NCBI GenBank assembly: GCA_009774895.1
Contig: VSOO01000060.1
Span: 1 to 8,198, forward strand
Direction: 5' to 3'
Origin: Alistipes sp.
GTDB lineage: Bacteria > Bacteroidota > Bacteroidia > Bacteroidales > Rikenellaceae
Length of the DNA stretch: 8,198 nucleotides
The position numbers and the translations under genes were made by a program. Shown here piece by piece: positions 1 through 7,202 of this stretch (its first letter is position 1; every line of letters begins with the position of its first letter). The notes below the pieces were generated by a model. The model worked only from the letters and a program-made list of their open reading frames with translations. It was not told the origin of the DNA and searched no databases.

Positions 1-115
1 CGGGGGCCCGGTCAGTGGGAGTGCGGAGCGTTTCGCTGCCTGAGGGGCCGGTGGAAACGCAGTCGGGGCCGTCCGGCAACGCTCCGGCCGGCCCCGACTG
101 TATTCCGGGTCGCCT
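1..115. other. Intergenic region left of asd
   Basis: No reading frame here shows recognisable protein sequence; the open frames are extensions of out-of-frame shadows over asd. The stretch holds the 60-100 hairpin and a smaller 7-bp inverted repeat (28-34 with 54-60, 19-base loop). The gene to the left is outside the window, so its orientation is unknown. If it reads rightward into this gap, the two hairpins could act as a bidirectional terminator. Confidence 0.5.
60..100 (-). terminator. Hairpin downstream of asd, probable terminator
   Basis: An 11-bp perfect inverted repeat pairs 60-70 (CAGTCGGGGCC) with 90-100 (GGCCCCGACTG). An inner CCGG/CCGG pair (73-76 with 84-87) can extend the stem. 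It lies 15 bases past the asd stop codon, where a terminator is expected. The T-tract after the stem on the minus strand is poor (about CGTTTCC), so this is either a weak intrinsic terminator or an RNA 3'-end stabilising hairpin. A second, shorter inverted repeat (GCGTTTC 28-34 with GAAACGC 54-60) lies directly beyond it and may contribute. Confidence 0.6.
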
Positions 116-1108
116 CTAAAGCAGCGATTCGAGGATCTGCACGGCATTGAGCGCCGCGCCTTTGCGGATCTGGTCGCTCACGCACCAGAAAGTCAGTCCG
201 TTGTCGCATGTGAGGTCCTTGCGCACGCGGCCCACGTACACGGGGTCCTCGCCGGCGAGGAAGAGGGGCATGGGGTAGCGCTTGCCGGCCGGGTCGTCCA
301 TCAGCACCACGCCCTCCGCACGGGCGAACGCCTCGCGCGCCTCGGCGACGCTGACCGGACGCTCGGTCTCGACCCACACGCTCTCGGAGTGGGCGCGCAT
401 GACCGGCACGCGCACGCACGTCGCCGACACCGCGATGTCGGAGTGCATGATCTTGCGCGTCTCGTGGTACATCTTCATCTCCTCCTTCGTGTAGTCGTTG
501 TCCTGGAAGACGTCGATGTGCGGTATGACGTTGTAGGCGAGCTGGAATGCGAATTTCGAAACCGGGGGCTCCGCGCCGCCGGCCAGCGCGGCGTGCTGCG
601 CCGTCAGTTCGTCCATCGCCGCGGCGCCCGCGCCGCTGGCCGACTGGTAGGTGGCCACGTGCGCGCGGCGGATGTGCGACAGACGCTCTATGGCCTGCAA
701 GGCCACGACCATCTGGATCGTGGTGCAGTTGGGGTTGGCGATGATCCGCCGGGGTGCGTTCTTCGCGTCGGCGGCGTTCACCTCGGGCACCACCAGAGGC
801 ACCTCCTCGTCCATGCGGAATGCGCTCGAATTGTCGATCATCACCGTGCCGTGGCGCGTGATCGTCCCGGCGAACTCGCGCGACGTGCCCGCACCCGCCG
901 ACACGAGGGCGAAATCTACGCCGCGGAAATCGTCGTTGTGCTGCAACAGCTTCACCGTCAGCTCGCGGCCCCGGAACCGGTAGGTGCGGCCCGCACTCCG
1001 CTCGGAGCCGAAGAGCAGCAATTCGTCGATCGGCAGCGCACGCTGCTCCAGAATACGCAGGAACTCCTGCCCCACGGCGCCGCTGGCGCCCACGATTGCG
1101 ATTCTCAT
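116..1108 (-). CDS. asd: Aspartate-semialdehyde dehydrogenase
   Basis: A 330-residue cytosolic enzyme that reduces L-aspartyl-4-phosphate to aspartate 4-semialdehyde with NADPH. This is the second step of the aspartate pathway to lysine/diaminopimelate, threonine and methionine. The N-terminus carries the Rossmann dinucleotide loop GASGAVG (7-13). The catalytic cysteine is Cys128 in NPNCTT. Gln155 lies in YQSASGAG, the substrate-binding Glu is in the TKEEMKM segment (around 208-209), and RVPVMRAH supplies Arg233 and the catalytic-base His240. Length and motif order are normal for the bacterial family, and the frame is intact from ATG to TAG. The start at 1108 places the Rossmann loop seven residues in, as expected. 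The upstream bases are A-rich (CATAGAAA before ATG) with no Shine-Dalgarno sequence, as is usual in Bacteroidota. I see no clear TAnnTTTG element just upstream, so it may be read from the penicillin-binding protein promoter across the 256-base gap. A hairpin follows the stop. Confidence 0.97.
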   Translation of the reverse strand: MRIAIVGASGAVGQEFLRILEQRALPIDELLLFGSERSAGRTYRFRGRELTVKLLQHNDDFRGVDFALVSAGAGTSREFAGTITRHGTVMIDNSSAFRMDEEVPLVVPEVNAADAKNAPRRIIANPNCTTIQMVVALQAIERLSHIRRAHVATYQSASGAGAAAMDELTAQHAALAGGAEPPVSKFAFQLAYNVIPHIDVFQDNDYTKEEMKMYHETRKIMHSDIAVSATCVRVPVMRAHSESVWVETERPVSVAEAREAFARAEGVVLMDDPAGKRYPMPLFLAGEDPVYVGRVRKDLTCDNGLTFWCVSDQIRKGAALNAVQILESLL

Positions 1109-1364
1109 TTTCTATGCGTTTTTAATGTCGTTTTCCTTGCTCCCGGCCCTCTTCCGCCTTGCGGGGCCCGTTCGGCACCGCGCCCGGTCTTGCCGTGAAT
1201 GTTCGTTTGCCGCCTCGCGAGTGCCCGTTCGGCCCTGCGCCCGGACTGCCGAAAAAGGTTGCGCTTTGCACGGCCGTTTTCCGCCTCGGCGATCCCTGCG
1301 GCTTCCGGTCCCGGCTGCGGCCGTCGGTTTCCGCCTCCGCATGCTCCCGCCGCCCGGGGCGGGG
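1109..1364. other. 256-base gap with degenerate repeats
   Basis: Lies between the penicillin-binding protein stop and the asd start. It is very GC-rich apart from the last 30 or so bases before asd. No open frame shows recognisable protein sequence, and no TAnnTTTG promoter element is evident on the minus strand. It holds an imperfect direct repeat (annotated separately). A short GC-only hairpin (about 1346-1350 with 1359-1363) follows the penicillin-binding protein stop but has no T-tract, so it is not a convincing terminator. Confidence 0.6.
1152..1251. repeat. Imperfect direct repeat, two copies of about 44 bp
   Basis: Copy A is about 1152-1195 and copy B about 1208-1251, an offset of roughly 55-56 bases. 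Both start with a (T)NCCGCCT block, share the exact core GCCCGTTCGGC, then a near-identical GCGCCCGG, and end in TGCCG. Differences are scattered substitutions plus one-base indels. Further right, the TTCCGCCT block recurs at about 1279 and 1330, suggesting up to four decayed units. The alignment was made by eye. The repeats are non-coding as far as I can tell, and their origin (slippage, decayed mobile repeat, or repeated regulatory RNA structure) is unknown. Confidence 0.55.
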
Positions 1365-3779
1365 TCAGTCGAAGAACTCCTCCTCCTCGTCGATGCCTCC
1401 CTCCACCGAGTGTCCGTCGTAGACGTCGGGGTCGTTGCAGTCGTAGTGCGGCATGAGGGGCGGGCGCACGAAGCGGTCGGTGCGGTATACGCCCTGGCGG
1501 CCGTCGGCATAGACCTTCGTGAGGAAGTCGCCCACGATGGGCAGCGCCACCACGCCGCCCTCGCCTCGTGCGGCGAGGTGCATGGCCTGATCCTCGCCGC
1601 CGACCCATGCGCCCATCACCAGCTTGGGCGTCACGCACATGAACCAGGCGTCGCGGTTCTTGTTCGAGGTGCCGGTCTTGCCGCCCACCTCCACGCCGTC
1701 GAGTCCGTACTGCCACTTCAGGCGGCCCGCCGTACCCGCCGTCACCACGCCCTGCAACATCGTGAGCATGGTGTAGGCCGTGGTTTCGCTCACGGCGTCC
1801 TGCGACTGGGGGATGAAGCTGGCGATCTGGTTGCCCTGGCGGTCCTCGATGCGCGTGACGAAGATCGGGTCGTTGTGCACGCCCTCGTTGGCGAAGGTCG
1901 AGAAGGCACTCGCCAGCTCGTATACGTTCGACTCGGAGGTGCCCAGGCAGAGCGCCGGCACGGGGTCGATGTAGCTGCGGATGCCCATGTTGTGGATGAA
2001 GTCGGCCACGGCCGCGGGCTGCTTGGCCTGCTTCATGATCCAGGCCGAGTAGTTGTTGCGGCTGCGGGCCAGGCCCCAGCTCAGGGGGTGGAGCTCGCCG
2101 AGCTGCTCCACCTTGCCGGCCTCCTTGGGCGACCAGGCGGTGCCGTTGGCCGTCTCGATGGTCACGGGCAGGTTCGGCACGGGCGTGCAGGGCGTCATGC
2201 CGAGGTGGTCGATGGCGAAGGTGTAGACGAAAGGTTTGATCGTCGAGCCGATCTGACGCTTGCCCTGGCGCGCCATGTCGTACTTGAAGTAGCGGAAGTT
2301 CGGGCCGCCGACGTAGGCCTTGACGAAGCCCGTGCGGGGGTCCATCGCCACGAATGCCGCACGCATGATCCGCTTGTGGTGGAGGATCGAGTCGCGCGGC
2401 GACATCACCGTGTCGCGTTCGCCCCGGTAGGTGAAGACCTTCATGGGCTGCGCGCGGTCGAACGCCGCCTCGATCTCGCGCTCCGAGGCGCCCGCAGCCT
2501 TCATCTCGCGCCAGCGGTCCGACGAGCGCACCGCACGCCGCACGATGCGTTCGCGCTCGGCGGGCGAAGCGTCGAGGAAGAGCACCTTCGTGCGTTTGTA
2601 CTGGGCGTCCATCTGCGGCTGGATCACCGTTTCCATCTGTTTCTGCACGGCCTGCTCGGCATAGGTCTGCATCGCCGAGTTGATCGTGGTGTAGATCTTC
2701 AGTCCGTCGCGGTAGATGTTGTAGGGCGTGCCGTCGGCCTTGCGGTTCTTGCGGCACCAGCCGTAGAGCGGGTTCTCCTCGTATTCGCGCAGCGCCTGTT
2801 CGTAGTCCCAGTCGTTGCCGTAGTGGCGGCGCTGGGGTTTGTCGGCGTTCATCACCAGGCGCAGCATCTCGCGGAAGTAGGTCGCCGAGCCCTCGTTGTG
2901 CGACACGGGTTTGTAGTTCAGCACGATGGGCAGCACGCAGAGCGAGTCGCGCTGCGCCGCGTCGAGGGCTCCGGCCGCCTCCATGCGCTGCAACACGAGG
3001 TTGCGGCGCGCTAGGGCGTTCTCGGGGTTGCGCACGGGCGAGTAGCGCGTGGGGGCGTTCACCACGCCCACGAGCATGGCCGCCTCCTGGATGTTGAGTT
3101 CGTGGGGTTCCTTATTAAAGAAGGTGTGGGCCGCCGACTTGATGCCGTAGGCGTTCGATCCGTACTCCACCGTGTTGAGGTACATGGCGGCGATCTCCTC
3201 CTTCGTGTAGTTGTATTCGAGCTTGAGGGCCGTGATCCACTCCTTGAGTTTCGAGAGCACCAGCTTGCCGGTGCGGGCGATGCGTCCGCGGCGTCCGACC
3301 GTGTCGCGCGGGAAGAGGTTCTTGGCCAGCTGCTGCGAGATGGTCGAGCCGCCGCCCTGCGACGTGTTGCGCAGCGCCACGGTCTTCACGCCCACGCGCA
3401 CCAGCGACGGCAGGTCGATGCCCGAGTGGCTGCGGAAGCGCGCGTCCTCGGTGGCCACGAGCGCCGCGACGATGGGCGGCACGCTGCGTCCGTCGAGCCG
3501 CAGGTGCTGCGTCGAGTCGGCCGGAAAGAGGTCGGCGTACTGCACGTAGGAGCGGTTCTGCACGAAGAACGAGCCGATGACCTTGCCGTCTTCGGAGTAG
3601 ATTTCGGTCGCGAGGTTGCTTTTCGGGTTTTCGAGCTCCTCGAACGAGGGCATGCGGCCGAAAAGTCCCGCCGCGGTCAGCAGCAGCATGACCAGCAGCA
3701 CCGCCACCGGTGCGAACGCCACGATCCAGATCCAGCGGATCGCTTCCTGCGATATGTTCGTCTTTTTCTTCTTGTCCAT
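1365..3779 (-). CDS. Class A penicillin-binding protein 1A (transglycosylase/transpeptidase)
   Basis: An 804-residue bifunctional peptidoglycan synthase. It polymerises lipid II into glycan strands and cross-links the stem peptides on the periplasmic face of the inner membrane. A short Lys-rich cytoplasmic start (MDKKKK) is followed by one signal-anchor helix at about 16-40. The GT51 transglycosylase domain shows EDARFRSHSG (111-120, catalytic Glu111), GGSTISQQLAKNLF (142-155), the LKEW block near 178-181, and KEEIAAMYLN (193-202). The transpeptidase domain shows all three active-site motifs: SxxK as STIK (nucleophile Ser512, Lys515), SxN as SRN (573-575), and KTGT starting at Lys701. The C-terminus is a short acidic tail (EEEEFFD). 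Length and order are typical of PBP1A, and all catalytic residues are present. The start at 3779 is chosen because it puts the membrane anchor at the N-terminus and sits just after a promoter-like element; the frame is open further upstream, but that sequence overlaps the previous gene and looks non-coding. The symbol could be mrcA/ponA. Confidence 0.96.
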   Translation of the reverse strand: MDKKKKTNISQEAIRWIWIVAFAPVAVLLVMLLLTAAGLFGRMPSFEELENPKSNLATEIYSEDGKVIGSFFVQNRSYVQYADLFPADSTQHLRLDGRSVPPIVAALVATEDARFRSHSGIDLPSLVRVGVKTVALRNTSQGGGSTISQQLAKNLFPRDTVGRRGRIARTGKLVLSKLKEWITALKLEYNYTKEEIAAMYLNTVEYGSNAYGIKSAAHTFFNKEPHELNIQEAAMLVGVVNAPTRYSPVRNPENALARRNLVLQRMEAAGALDAAQRDSLCVLPIVLNYKPVSHNEGSATYFREMLRLVMNADKPQRRHYGNDWDYEQALREYEENPLYGWCRKNRKADGTPYNIYRDGLKIYTTINSAMQTYAEQAVQKQMETVIQPQMDAQYKRTKVLFLDASPAERERIVRRAVRSSDRWREMKAAGASEREIEAAFDRAQPMKVFTYRGERDTVMSPRDSILHHKRIMRAAFVAMDPRTGFVKAYVGGPNFRYFKYDMARQGKRQIGSTIKPFVYTFAIDHLGMTPCTPVPNLPVTIETANGTAWSPKEAGKVEQLGELHPLSWGLARSRNNYSAWIMKQAKQPAAVADFIHNMGIRSYIDPVPALCLGTSESNVYELASAFSTFANEGVHNDPIFVTRIEDRQGNQIASFIPQSQDAVSETTAYTMLTMLQGVVTAGTAGRLKWQYGLDGVEVGGKTGTSNKNRDAWFMCVTPKLVMGAWVGGEDQAMHLAARGEGGVVALPIVGDFLTKVYADGRQGVYRTDRFVRPPLMPHYDCNDPDVYDGHSVEGGIDEEEEFFD

Positions 3780-3795
3780 AATGCGGAATTTGTCG

Positions 3796-3828
3796 CAAAA
3801 ATACGAAATTATTCGCTCCGTTGTCAAA
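3796..3828 (-). promoter_or_regulatory. Bacteroidota-type promoter for the PBP1A gene
   Basis: On the minus strand the -7 element TATTTTTG (3796-3803) matches TAnnTTTG. A TTTG at 3825-3828 lies 21 bases upstream, close to the usual -33 position. Transcription would start near 3792, giving a leader of about a dozen bases before the ATG at 3779. The -33 element overlaps the last Phe codon and TGA stop of the upstream gene, so the promoter is partly built from coding sequence. No experimental support; the call rests on motif and spacing. Confidence 0.6.
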
Positions 3829-5356
3829 ACGGAAGCCCGAAACCCGCTCCGACCCACACGCTGCGGCCCGAGGGTTTCCATACCGAGAGCTTGACGCTCG
3901 ACGTGGCGGATGCCGGCTGGCGGAAGAGGTTGATGTCGAACACCAGGTCGCCGCCCCACGACCAGAGTCGGGTCGTGCCGCGCCCCGTGTCGGTGCGGAA
4001 CTGCGCGTAGTCGCCGCCCGCATTGAGCCGGATGCGCTTGACGTAGAGCACCGAGGGTATGCCGCCCTCGGGGTAGCACAGCGGGAACTGATAATCAACG
4101 GAAACGGCCAGGTAATTATTGCTCCGGATATCCGACGGGTCAAAGCCGCGCGGGATGAGCCGCGCCGACTTGTAGCTCAGGAAGCGCTGGCCCGAGGGGA
4201 GCTTGTAGCCGCCGATCGAGGTCTGGTAGGTCGCGGCCGCCGTGAGCGAGTTGTGGGCGAAGAACCCCGGGGTGTAGACGCGTCCGTAGAGCGACACCAG
4301 GTCGCTGAAGTGGCCGTTGGTGGGGTTGAGCGCATAGTTCGCCGCGAGCTGCCAGGCCCAGGGCGGCGCGAAGTCGCGGTGTGCGGCGCGCACCGCATCG
4401 GAGAAGGCCGCGCCGAAGGTGAGCTTGTGCAGTCCCGTGCGGAATCCGATCGTCTCGATGTTGCCGATCGTGCCGTTCTCCTTGTCCACGCGGAGCTGGC
4501 CCACGTTGGCCACCATTCCGTTGGAGAAGTTCCAGGAGGCCGAGAGCGTCAGCTGCCGCGTGCGGTAGCCGCGCTGGAAGACCAGCGGCAGCGAGGCTGC
4601 GGCGCCCAGCGAGTAGTAGCGTCCCGGGGCCGGGAGGTGCTGGCGCTGCACCTCCCCCGTCTCGGGATCGACCTGCGCGAGGGCGTAGACCTCGCGCTGT
4701 CCGCCGTAGGCGCCCTCCGCGTCGAGCCGCACGCCCAGTCCGAAGTAGCGAAGCGCCGCACGCACCAGCGAGCCGTCGCGGCGGTTCCAGCCGTAGGAGA
4801 CGAACCCCTCGGCGTTCGAGAGCAGGTTCTGCGACACGAGCGTCGCACCTATATTAACAGCCACGTTGTGCTCCTCGACCAGCGCGAAGGGGTCGAACGA
4901 GACCGGCATCCAGCTGTGGAACTTCACCAGCGTGGGCACCTTCGGATAGCGCCGCACGCGGTGCGCACGGCGCAGGGCGGCCGAGTCGGCGGGAGAGAAG
5001 CGCACCGTGTCGAGGTTCACCACGTCCCAGCGTCTGCGCGGCGGATTGACCCGGTTGCGGGGCAGCGGCGAGGGCTCCACGGGAACCTGCAACACGTCGC
5101 GGGGCTGCACGGCCACGGCGTAACCCCGCGGGCCGCATGTCGCGACGTAGAGATCCTGCGGTCCGGGCGCGGGTGCGAACGAGCCGTAGGCCGACTCCGT
5201 GACGCGCGTTTCGCGGCCGGTGGCCGGGTCGAAGCAGTGCGCCTCGTCGAGTCCGGAGGCGATGGACCCGAACCAGAGCTTGCCCTGGCCGGCCCTCAGG
5301 TCGCTCAGCGTGACGTAGGCGCCCCGCGTCAGCGCCACGGGGCCCGTCTCCTCCAT
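3824..5356 (-). CDS. C-terminal fragment: propeller remainder and outer-membrane beta-barrel
   Basis: A 510-residue frame beginning at an ATG four codons after the internal TGA, in the same frame as the upstream half. The first 110 or so residues continue the propeller-like pattern (GKLWFGSIASG, CFDPATGRETRVTESAYGSF). A linker follows, then a region of about 350 residues of amphipathic alternating strands ending in GFGLPF, with the C-terminal Phe typical of outer-membrane barrel proteins. On its own it has no signal peptide, so even if translation restarted at this ATG the barrel could not be exported. That argues it is the second half of the interrupted gene and not an independent one. Confidence 0.55.
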   Translation of the reverse strand: MEETGPVALTRGAYVTLSDLRAGQGKLWFGSIASGLDEAHCFDPATGRETRVTESAYGSFAPAPGPQDLYVATCGPRGYAVAVQPRDVLQVPVEPSPLPRNRVNPPRRRWDVVNLDTVRFSPADSAALRRAHRVRRYPKVPTLVKFHSWMPVSFDPFALVEEHNVAVNIGATLVSQNLLSNAEGFVSYGWNRRDGSLVRAALRYFGLGVRLDAEGAYGGQREVYALAQVDPETGEVQRQHLPAPGRYYSLGAAASLPLVFQRGYRTRQLTLSASWNFSNGMVANVGQLRVDKENGTIGNIETIGFRTGLHKLTFGAAFSDAVRAAHRDFAPPWAWQLAANYALNPTNGHFSDLVSLYGRVYTPGFFAHNSLTAAATYQTSIGGYKLPSGQRFLSYKSARLIPRGFDPSDIRSNNYLAVSVDYQFPLCYPEGGIPSVLYVKRIRLNAGGDYAQFRTDTGRGTTRLWSWGGDLVFDINLFRQPASATSSVKLSVWKPSGRSVWVGAGFGLPF

Positions 5357-5365
5357 GCGGCCGAG

Positions 5366-6763
5366 TCACATGCCCGAGTCGTCGGTCGCCAGCACGTAGA
5401 GGGCCTGCGAGCGCTCCTCCCACGTCAGACCGTGGAGTTCGCACCCCACGGGCACGGGCATGCGCCGCTCGCCGGCGTCGTCGCGCACCACCACCGCGTA
5501 GCGTCCGTCGGGCGCATATTCGACCCACGCCAGTGTCGCGGCCGCCACGACCGTGGGGTAGAGCGCGGCGCGTACTCCGTGCTCGGTGCGGGGCTTGCCG
5601 TCGGCCAGGTCGAGGTAGCAGAGCTGCGAATCGACCCGCTGTTCGAAGAGCAGCGAGCGCCGGTACTCGGTCCACCACACGCGGCCGTAGCCCGCATCGG
5701 GGCGGGTCGAGAGGCTTCCCGTGCGGCAGAGGAGGCGTTCGCCGCCCGTGCGGGGGTCGAGGAGCACGAAGCGGGCCGTGCGGTCGAGATCCTCGCGCAG
5801 GGCCAGCACGGTGGTGTCGCCCAGGGGCAGCGGCCAGCGGTAGGTCGTGTAGTTGCCCTCGGGCAGGGGGGTGAGGGGCCGGGCGCTGTCCTGCGTCCGG
5901 GGCAGCGACGACCAGAAGCGGTGCAGGTCGTCGAACGTGTCGCGGAAGAGGCGCTTGACGCCCGTGCCGTAGAACTTGCGGAGCGCCACGGGCGTGGTGA
6001 AGAGCAGGTAGGGGTTGCGCACGCTGTACCAGGCCACCTTGTCCCAGATGTTCTCGCCGTAGCGCGTGTCGGCATAGGCGCAGAGCTGATAGCCCAGCCG
6101 GTAGTGGTCGGGCACCATGTCGCGGTACGAGCCGCAGAACCACTTGTCGGGGTTGCGGCGCCGGTGCGCGAAGTCGCCCATCGCGCGGTATTCGATCGTG
6201 AAGCGGGGCTGGAGCGCGCGTCCGTAGGAGGACATGGCCGTTTCGGACATCACCGCGTCGCCCTCGATGGCCCACACGGGCATGAAGAGCAGGCCGATGG
6301 TGGCGCCCTGCTGGCCCAGCAGCCAGCTCGCCGCGCGGATCACGCCGCGGTTGAGGTTGTTGTACTGCACGGCGTGGCGGTATTCGTGCGCCACGAGCTG
6401 CTTGACCCACGGCATCGAGTAGCCGTCGATGGCGGGCGACGTGAGGAACTCCACGCGTTTCGGGAGCCACATCACCAGGCCGTTGGAGCGGAAGTTCATC
6501 GGGTGCAGCACGAACGGGATGCGCATCGGGCCGTGGCGGAAGCCGTAGCCGATCGACGGACGCACCGCCTCGATGTAGCGGAGCGTGCGCAGCGCGGTCG
6601 CGGACGCCGTGTCGGGGCTGATGATCCTTACGTCGGGCGTGCGGATGGCGTGCCAGCGCAGCGATGCGGGGTCGGAGCCCCACGTGTAGTACTGCGCCGC
6701 GGCCGGCGCTGCGAACGCCAGGGCCGCGACGAGGAGCAGGATGCGTATCGCGCGCGCTCCCAC
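5366..6763 (-). CDS. N-terminal fragment: secreted HExxH metallopeptidase-like domain
   Basis: The 465-residue product expected if the TGA terminates translation. It has a cleavable signal peptide (basic MGARAIR start, hydrophobic 8-19, AAA-Gln cleavage site near 23/24). Next comes a domain of about 250 residues with His126-Glu127-x-x-His130 and a downstream Glu167 in WAIEGD, as in clan MA gluzincins. Tandem beta-rich segments with WD-like DPRTGGE and APDGRYAV signatures follow, and it ends at ATDDSGM in the middle of a propeller-like strand. It would be exported to the periplasm but lacks the barrel, so it could be a soluble truncated enzyme or be degraded. Its likely co-transcription partner is the yciH homologue six bases upstream. 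The precise peptidase family is not recognised. Confidence 0.6.
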   Translation of the reverse strand: MGARAIRILLLVAALAFAAPAAAQYYTWGSDPASLRWHAIRTPDVRIISPDTASATALRTLRYIEAVRPSIGYGFRHGPMRIPFVLHPMNFRSNGLVMWLPKRVEFLTSPAIDGYSMPWVKQLVAHEYRHAVQYNNLNRGVIRAASWLLGQQGATIGLLFMPVWAIEGDAVMSETAMSSYGRALQPRFTIEYRAMGDFAHRRRNPDKWFCGSYRDMVPDHYRLGYQLCAYADTRYGENIWDKVAWYSVRNPYLLFTTPVALRKFYGTGVKRLFRDTFDDLHRFWSSLPRTQDSARPLTPLPEGNYTTYRWPLPLGDTTVLALREDLDRTARFVLLDPRTGGERLLCRTGSLSTRPDAGYGRVWWTEYRRSLLFEQRVDSQLCYLDLADGKPRTEHGVRAALYPTVVAAATLAWVEYAPDGRYAVVVRDDAGERRMPVPVGCELHGLTWEERSQALYVLATDDSGM

Positions 6764-6769
6764 GCCGCC

Positions 6770-7114
6770 TCAGGCACCCGCCTTTTTGCAGCGGTAGCCC
6801 GCCGCGGTGAGGATTGCCACGACCCGGTCGCGGTGGTCGCCCTGAATGACGATCTCGCCCTCCTTGGCCGTGCCGCCCACGCCGCATTTCTGCTTGAGCA
6901 TGCGGGCCAGCTCCGCCAGGTCGTCCGCGCGGCCCTCGAAGCCCCGCACGAGGGTCACGGTCTTGCCGCCCCGCTGCTTGCGGTCGAGCCACACGCGCAG
7001 CTCCTGCCGTTCGGGTGCGAGGGTTTCGGGTTCGGGTTCGGCGCCCGTGTCGTATTCGTAGTCGGGGTCGGTCGAGTAGACCATTCCGAGGCGTGCTTTC
7101 CAGTCGCTTGTCAT
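6770..7114 (-). CDS. yciH: YciH/SUI1 family translation initiation factor homologue
   Basis: A 114-residue protein with a C-terminal SUI1/eIF1-like domain (about 37-112). It includes LDRKQRGGKTVTLVRGFEG, an acidic helix DDLAELARMLKQKCGVGGT (64-82), and the closing EGEIVIQGDHRDRVVAILTAAGY, the standard landmarks of bacterial YciH. Family members resemble eukaryotic eIF1 and are thought to act on the 30S subunit in start-site discrimination. The role in Bacteroidota is not established. The first 35 residues are a variable acidic lead (repeated Asp/Glu with Tyr), usual for Bacteroidota homologues. The ATG at 7114 is preferred over upstream in-frame starts because these would extend through the promoter region into the divergent gene. 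The stop TGA (6770-6772) leaves six bases before the GTG of the next gene, and GAGG straddling the stop could serve as that gene's ribosome site. Confidence 0.93.
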   Translation of the reverse strand: MTSDWKARLGMVYSTDPDYEYDTGAEPEPETLAPERQELRVWLDRKQRGGKTVTLVRGFEGRADDLAELARMLKQKCGVGGTAKEGEIVIQGDHRDRVVAILTAAGYRCKKAGA

Positions 7115-7162
7115 CGTCGTTGTCCGGATCGGTTTTTTTCCTCCCTTTTCGGGGCACGATCC

Positions 7163-7194
7163 GTTGTGCAAAAGTAATAAAAATCCTATCTTTG
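7163..7194 (+). promoter_or_regulatory. Promoter for the DUF4435 gene, almost leaderless
   Basis: The -7 element TATCTTTG (7187-7194) is a full TAnnTTTG match. GTTG at 7163-7166 lies 20 bases upstream, a fair -33 element (consensus TTTG). The start point would be about 7198-7200, only a few bases before the ATG at 7203, so the transcript would be leaderless or nearly so. No Shine-Dalgarno sequence precedes the ATG. The call is by motif and spacing. Confidence 0.6.
7169..7176 (-). promoter_or_regulatory. -7 element for the leftward yciH operon
   Basis: The minus strand reads TACTTTTG, a match to TAnnTTTG. A convincing TTTG -33 partner is not present at the expected distance (around 7196-7200). 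Initiation would fall near 7165, leaving a leader of about 50 bases. That leader contains a purine-rich GGGAGG (7140-7145) too far from the ATG (about 25 bases) to act as a Shine-Dalgarno site. The element lies ten bases from the opposing -7 element. Confidence 0.45.
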
Positions 7195-7202
7195 TCGGTA
7201 GT

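Larger units (their letters stand above)
3824..6763 (-). pseudogene. Large outer-membrane protein (peptidase-like, propeller, beta-barrel), interrupted by in-frame TGA
   Basis: Read through, this is one 980-codon frame (979 positions plus the final stop) with a single internal TGA at 5366-5368 (codon 466). Both sides look like parts of one protein. A signal peptide (1-23, ending AAA before Gln24) precedes a metallopeptidase-like domain with HEYRH (126-130) and WAIEGD (Glu167 as possible third zinc ligand), the gluzincin pattern. Beta-rich, WD/TolB-like repeats follow at about 290-590. From about position 620 a beta-barrel of alternating strands runs to the terminal Phe, beginning after a FHSWMPVSFDP segment of the kind I associate with such Bacteroidota proteins. 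The start is a GTG at 6763, six bases after the yciH stop and just before the signal peptide; no ATG is nearby. The family role is uncertain: I infer a surface or outer-membrane protein with a possible protease domain. The TGA may be a real nonsense mutation or a sequencing error; a TGG (Trp) there would restore it. Confidence 0.7.

Noticed and set aside
1346..1364. GC-only hairpin directly after the PBP1A stop as a terminator
   Set aside because: The stem is short with a small loop, abuts the stop codon and has no T-tract on the minus strand, so it is within what random GC-rich sequence would give.
984..3014. A 676-codon plus-strand frame antisense to PBP1A
   Set aside because: The opposite strand encodes a complete PBP1A with all catalytic motifs. 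The plus-strand product is low-complexity His/Val/Arg/Ala-rich.
3780..4079. A 100-codon N-terminal extension of the PBP1A frame
   Set aside because: It overlaps the end of the upstream gene and the promoter, and would bury the signal-anchor helix. The MDKKKK start at 3779 gives a normal family length.
5366..5368. TGA as a reassigned sense codon
   Set aside because: PBP1A, yciH and the surface-protein gene all end in TGA at positions matching normal family ends, so TGA serves as stop here.
7140..7145. GGGAGG on the minus strand as a Shine-Dalgarno site for yciH
   Set aside because: It lies about 25 bases from the ATG, far beyond usable spacing, and Bacteroidota seldom rely on Shine-Dalgarno pairing.
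3821..7177. A 1118-codon open frame on the plus strand antisense to the surface-protein and yciH genes
   Set aside because: It is the mirror of GC-biased third codon positions in the real minus-strand genes. Its composition (Val, Arg, Ala, His, Glu) is that of an antisense shadow and no motif is recognisable.
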